A stretch of DNA of 64,000 nt from Aestuariivivens sediminicola (GTDB taxonomy: Bacteria > Bacteroidota > Bacteroidia > Flavobacteriales > Flavobacteriaceae). Positions within the stretch are counted from its first letter, which is position 1, and each line of letters opens with the position of its first letter. The DNA lies in NCBI RefSeq assembly GCF_022662015.1, contig NZ_JAKMCM010000007.1, positions 1 through 64,000 on the forward strand, given 5' to 3'. The position numbers and the translations under genes are program-made. A model generated the notes under the pieces. That model was not told the origin of the DNA. It worked only from the letters and a program-made list of their open reading frames with translations, and did no database searches. Shown here one piece after another: positions 62,353 to 64,000 of this stretch.

Positions 62353-64000
62353 ATGACTTTTAAAAACGTTTCACTGCTTGTGTTGGTCTTATGCCTTACT
62401 GTTCCGGTTTTTGCTCAACAATCTGCAGCCTACACCAACAATCTGGTGGATTACCAGAAAGCACTTTCCCTTTATAACAACCAACAGTATTTGGCGGCCC
62501 AATCCATGTTTAGGACGGTGGGCAAGTCTGCTGATGAGGACATTCTAAAGTCGGACTGTGCGTATTACATTGCCAATTGCGCCGTTCGTTTGAATCAGCA
62601 GAATGCCGATGGACTGGTTGAAGATTTTGTAGCTGATTATCCAACCAGTACGAAACGCAATACCGCTTATGTTGATGTGGGAGATTATTATTTCGAGAAT
62701 TCTAAGTATGCCTATGCCAAGAAATGGTATGACAAGGTAGACGAGGAGGCACTCAGCCGAACGGAAAAGGAAAAATTTAATTTCAATAACGGTTATGCGT
62801 CCTTCTCAACCAAGCGCTACAAAGATGCCAGAACCTATTTAAGTCGGGTTGAGAATTCACAAAAGTACGGTTCCCAGGCGAAATATTATATTGGTTTTAT
62901 GGCCTATGAAAATGATGACTATGAACAGGCAAACACGTATTTTGACCAAGTCAGCGACCAGGAACGCTACCAGGAAAAACTGTCCTATTATCAGGCAGAT
63001 TTGAACTTTAAACTCGGAAAATTTGAAGAGGCCATTCAACTGGCCACGGAACGGTTGGATAAAGGCGATGAGAGTGAAGTTTCAGAATTGTCTAAAATTA
63101 TTGGCGAAAGCCATTTCAATTTAAAACAATATGAGGAGGCTATACCTTTTCTCAAGGCATACAAGGGTAAACGGGGCAAATGGAACAACACGGATTTTTA
63201 TCAGTTGGGCTACGCCTATTACAAGCAAGAGGATTATGAGCATGCGGTATCGGAATTCAATAAGATTATAGGAGGAAACGATTACATTGCCCAAAATGCC
63301 TATTATCATTTAGGAGAGAGTTATATCAATCTGGATAAAAAACAGGAAGCATTGAATGCCTTTAAAAATGCTTCTGAAATGAATTTCGATCTAAAGATTC
63401 AGGAAGATGCATGGTTGAACTATGCCAAATTAAGCTATGACATTGGTAATCCTTATCAACCGGCACCACAGGTACTGTCGTCTTATTTAGATAAATACCC
63501 CAATACAAACTATAAGGATGAAATTGAAACGCTTTTAATAGATTCCTATATCACCTCAAAGAACTACAGGGAAGCTTTAAATTTACTTGAGGGTAAACGC
63601 AGCTTCGAACATAAGGTCGCCTATCAGAAAGTGGCATTTTACAGGGGTTTAGAACTCTATAATGAAGGACGCTATTTGGAATCTGCACAATTATTTGATG
63701 CTTCATTAAAAGAACCACGAGATCCAGTTTATACGGCGAGAGCCACATTTTGGAAAGCTGAAACCGATTTTAATTTAACCAATTACGATGCGGCTTTGAT
63801 CGGATTCAAGCAGTTTCAGCAGTCAGGACAAATGGCATTGCCGGAAATGAACAATATAGATTACAACATCGGCTATACCTATTTTAAACAAAAGAACTAT
63901 ACTCAGGCCACCGAATATTTCAAGACGTTTATTGCGAACCATAAGGAGGATAAAGTCCGCCTTAATGATGCCTACCTGAGATTAGGGGATGGTTATTTTG
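62353..64000 (+). CDS. Large exported TPR protein (3' part beyond the window)
   Basis: An open frame from ATG at 62353 (MTFKNVSLLVLVLCLTVPVFAQ, a Sec signal cleaved near residue 21) runs to the end of the window without a stop, giving at least 549 residues. It is built of tetratricopeptide repeats, for example AKYYIGFMAYENDDYEQANTY-type and QLGYAYYKQEDYEHAVSEF units, about every 34-37 residues. Such long periplasmic TPR proteins are common in flavobacteria; they act as scaffolds, and no specific partner can be named here. Confidence 0.9.
   Translation, partial: MTFKNVSLLVLVLCLTVPVFAQQSAAYTNNLVDYQKALSLYNNQQYLAAQSMFRTVGKSADEDILKSDCAYYIANCAVRLNQQNADGLVEDFVADYPTSTKRNTAYVDVGDYYFENSKYAYAKKWYDKVDEEALSRTEKEKFNFNNGYASFSTKRYKDARTYLSRVENSQKYGSQAKYYIGFMAYENDDYEQANTYFDQVSDQERYQEKLSYYQADLNFKLGKFEEAIQLATERLDKGDESEVSELSKIIGESHFNLKQYEEAIPFLKAYKGKRGKWNNTDFYQLGYAYYKQEDYEHAVSEFNKIIGGNDYIAQNAYYHLGESYINLDKKQEALNAFKNASEMNFDLKIQEDAWLNYAKLSYDIGNPYQPAPQVLSSYLDKYPNTNYKDEIETLLIDSYITSKNYREALNLLEGKRSFEHKVAYQKVAFYRGLELYNEGRYLESAQLFDASLKEPRDPVYTARATFWKAETDFNLTNYDAALIGFKQFQQSGQMALPEMNNIDYNIGYTYFKQKNYTQATEYFKTFIANHKEDKVRLNDAYLRLGDGYF

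Overview
The window is a chromosomal segment of a flavobacterium (Bacteroidota, most likely Flavobacteriaceae). The evidence is the gldJ, porU and porV genes of the gliding and type IX secretion machinery, a type IX sorting domain on a repeat-rich secreted protein, DUF6090, pdhA followed directly by pdhC, an HPRT-adenylate kinase fusion, and repeated use of the Bacteroidota promoter box TAnnTTTG. No integrase, transposase or CRISPR array was found.

Layout. 1-317: end of an rRNA operon (23S tail, structured spacer, 5S, terminator). 440-10590: eight genes on the minus strand: a SelA-like PLP enzyme, RidA, RraA-like aldolase, BASS-type transporter, amidohydrolase, PQQ-type sugar dehydrogenase with cytochrome c, a duplicated-domain lipoprotein and a cytochrome c/FG-GAP protein. 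Every enzyme carries a Sec, Tat or lipoprotein signal, so this looks like a catabolic route for an amino-containing substrate run in the periplasm. 10766-11073: seven exact-length 44-bp tandem repeats derived from the 3' end of the adjacent acyl-CoA dehydrogenase gene; each carries a minus-strand TATATTTG box. A decayed copy of the same gene tail lies at about 8922-8990.

11072-19473: acyl-CoA dehydrogenase, anmK, a Glu/Leu/Phe/Val dehydrogenase, nhaD, exbB-exbD-tonB-like genes and folC. 19537-21638: two tRNA-Val genes followed by three regulators (a divergent pair of small HTH-type genes around a perfect palindrome, and a PAS-LuxR protein). 22066-34112: murF, gldJ, porU, porV, cdd, pdhA and pdhC, a typical flavobacterial core block linking envelope synthesis, gliding/T9SS and pyruvate oxidation.

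34189-54413: a DUF4242 protein beside a DUF4242-cyclase-like-AraC regulator, an M28 peptidase and SDR, DUF6090, a SprT-like protein, GDP-mannose pyrophosphorylase and a DUF389 protein, an Mla-type ABC pair, a PafA-like phosphatase, the T9SS repeat protein, a KASIII-methyltransferase-glycosyltransferase operon, gcvP and a UbiA-like membrane protein. 54410-64000: an anti-sigma/sigma pair, M3 peptidase, purE, purK, hpt-adk fusion, obg, ftsE and the first part of a large TPR protein that runs off the window.

Most of the window is ordinary core genome. The parts that merit follow-up are the exported catabolic cluster with its tandem promoter-like array, the DUF4242 regulator pair, the divergent HTH switch beside the tRNAs, the HPRT-Adk fusion and a possible small RNA between the M3 peptidase gene and purE.
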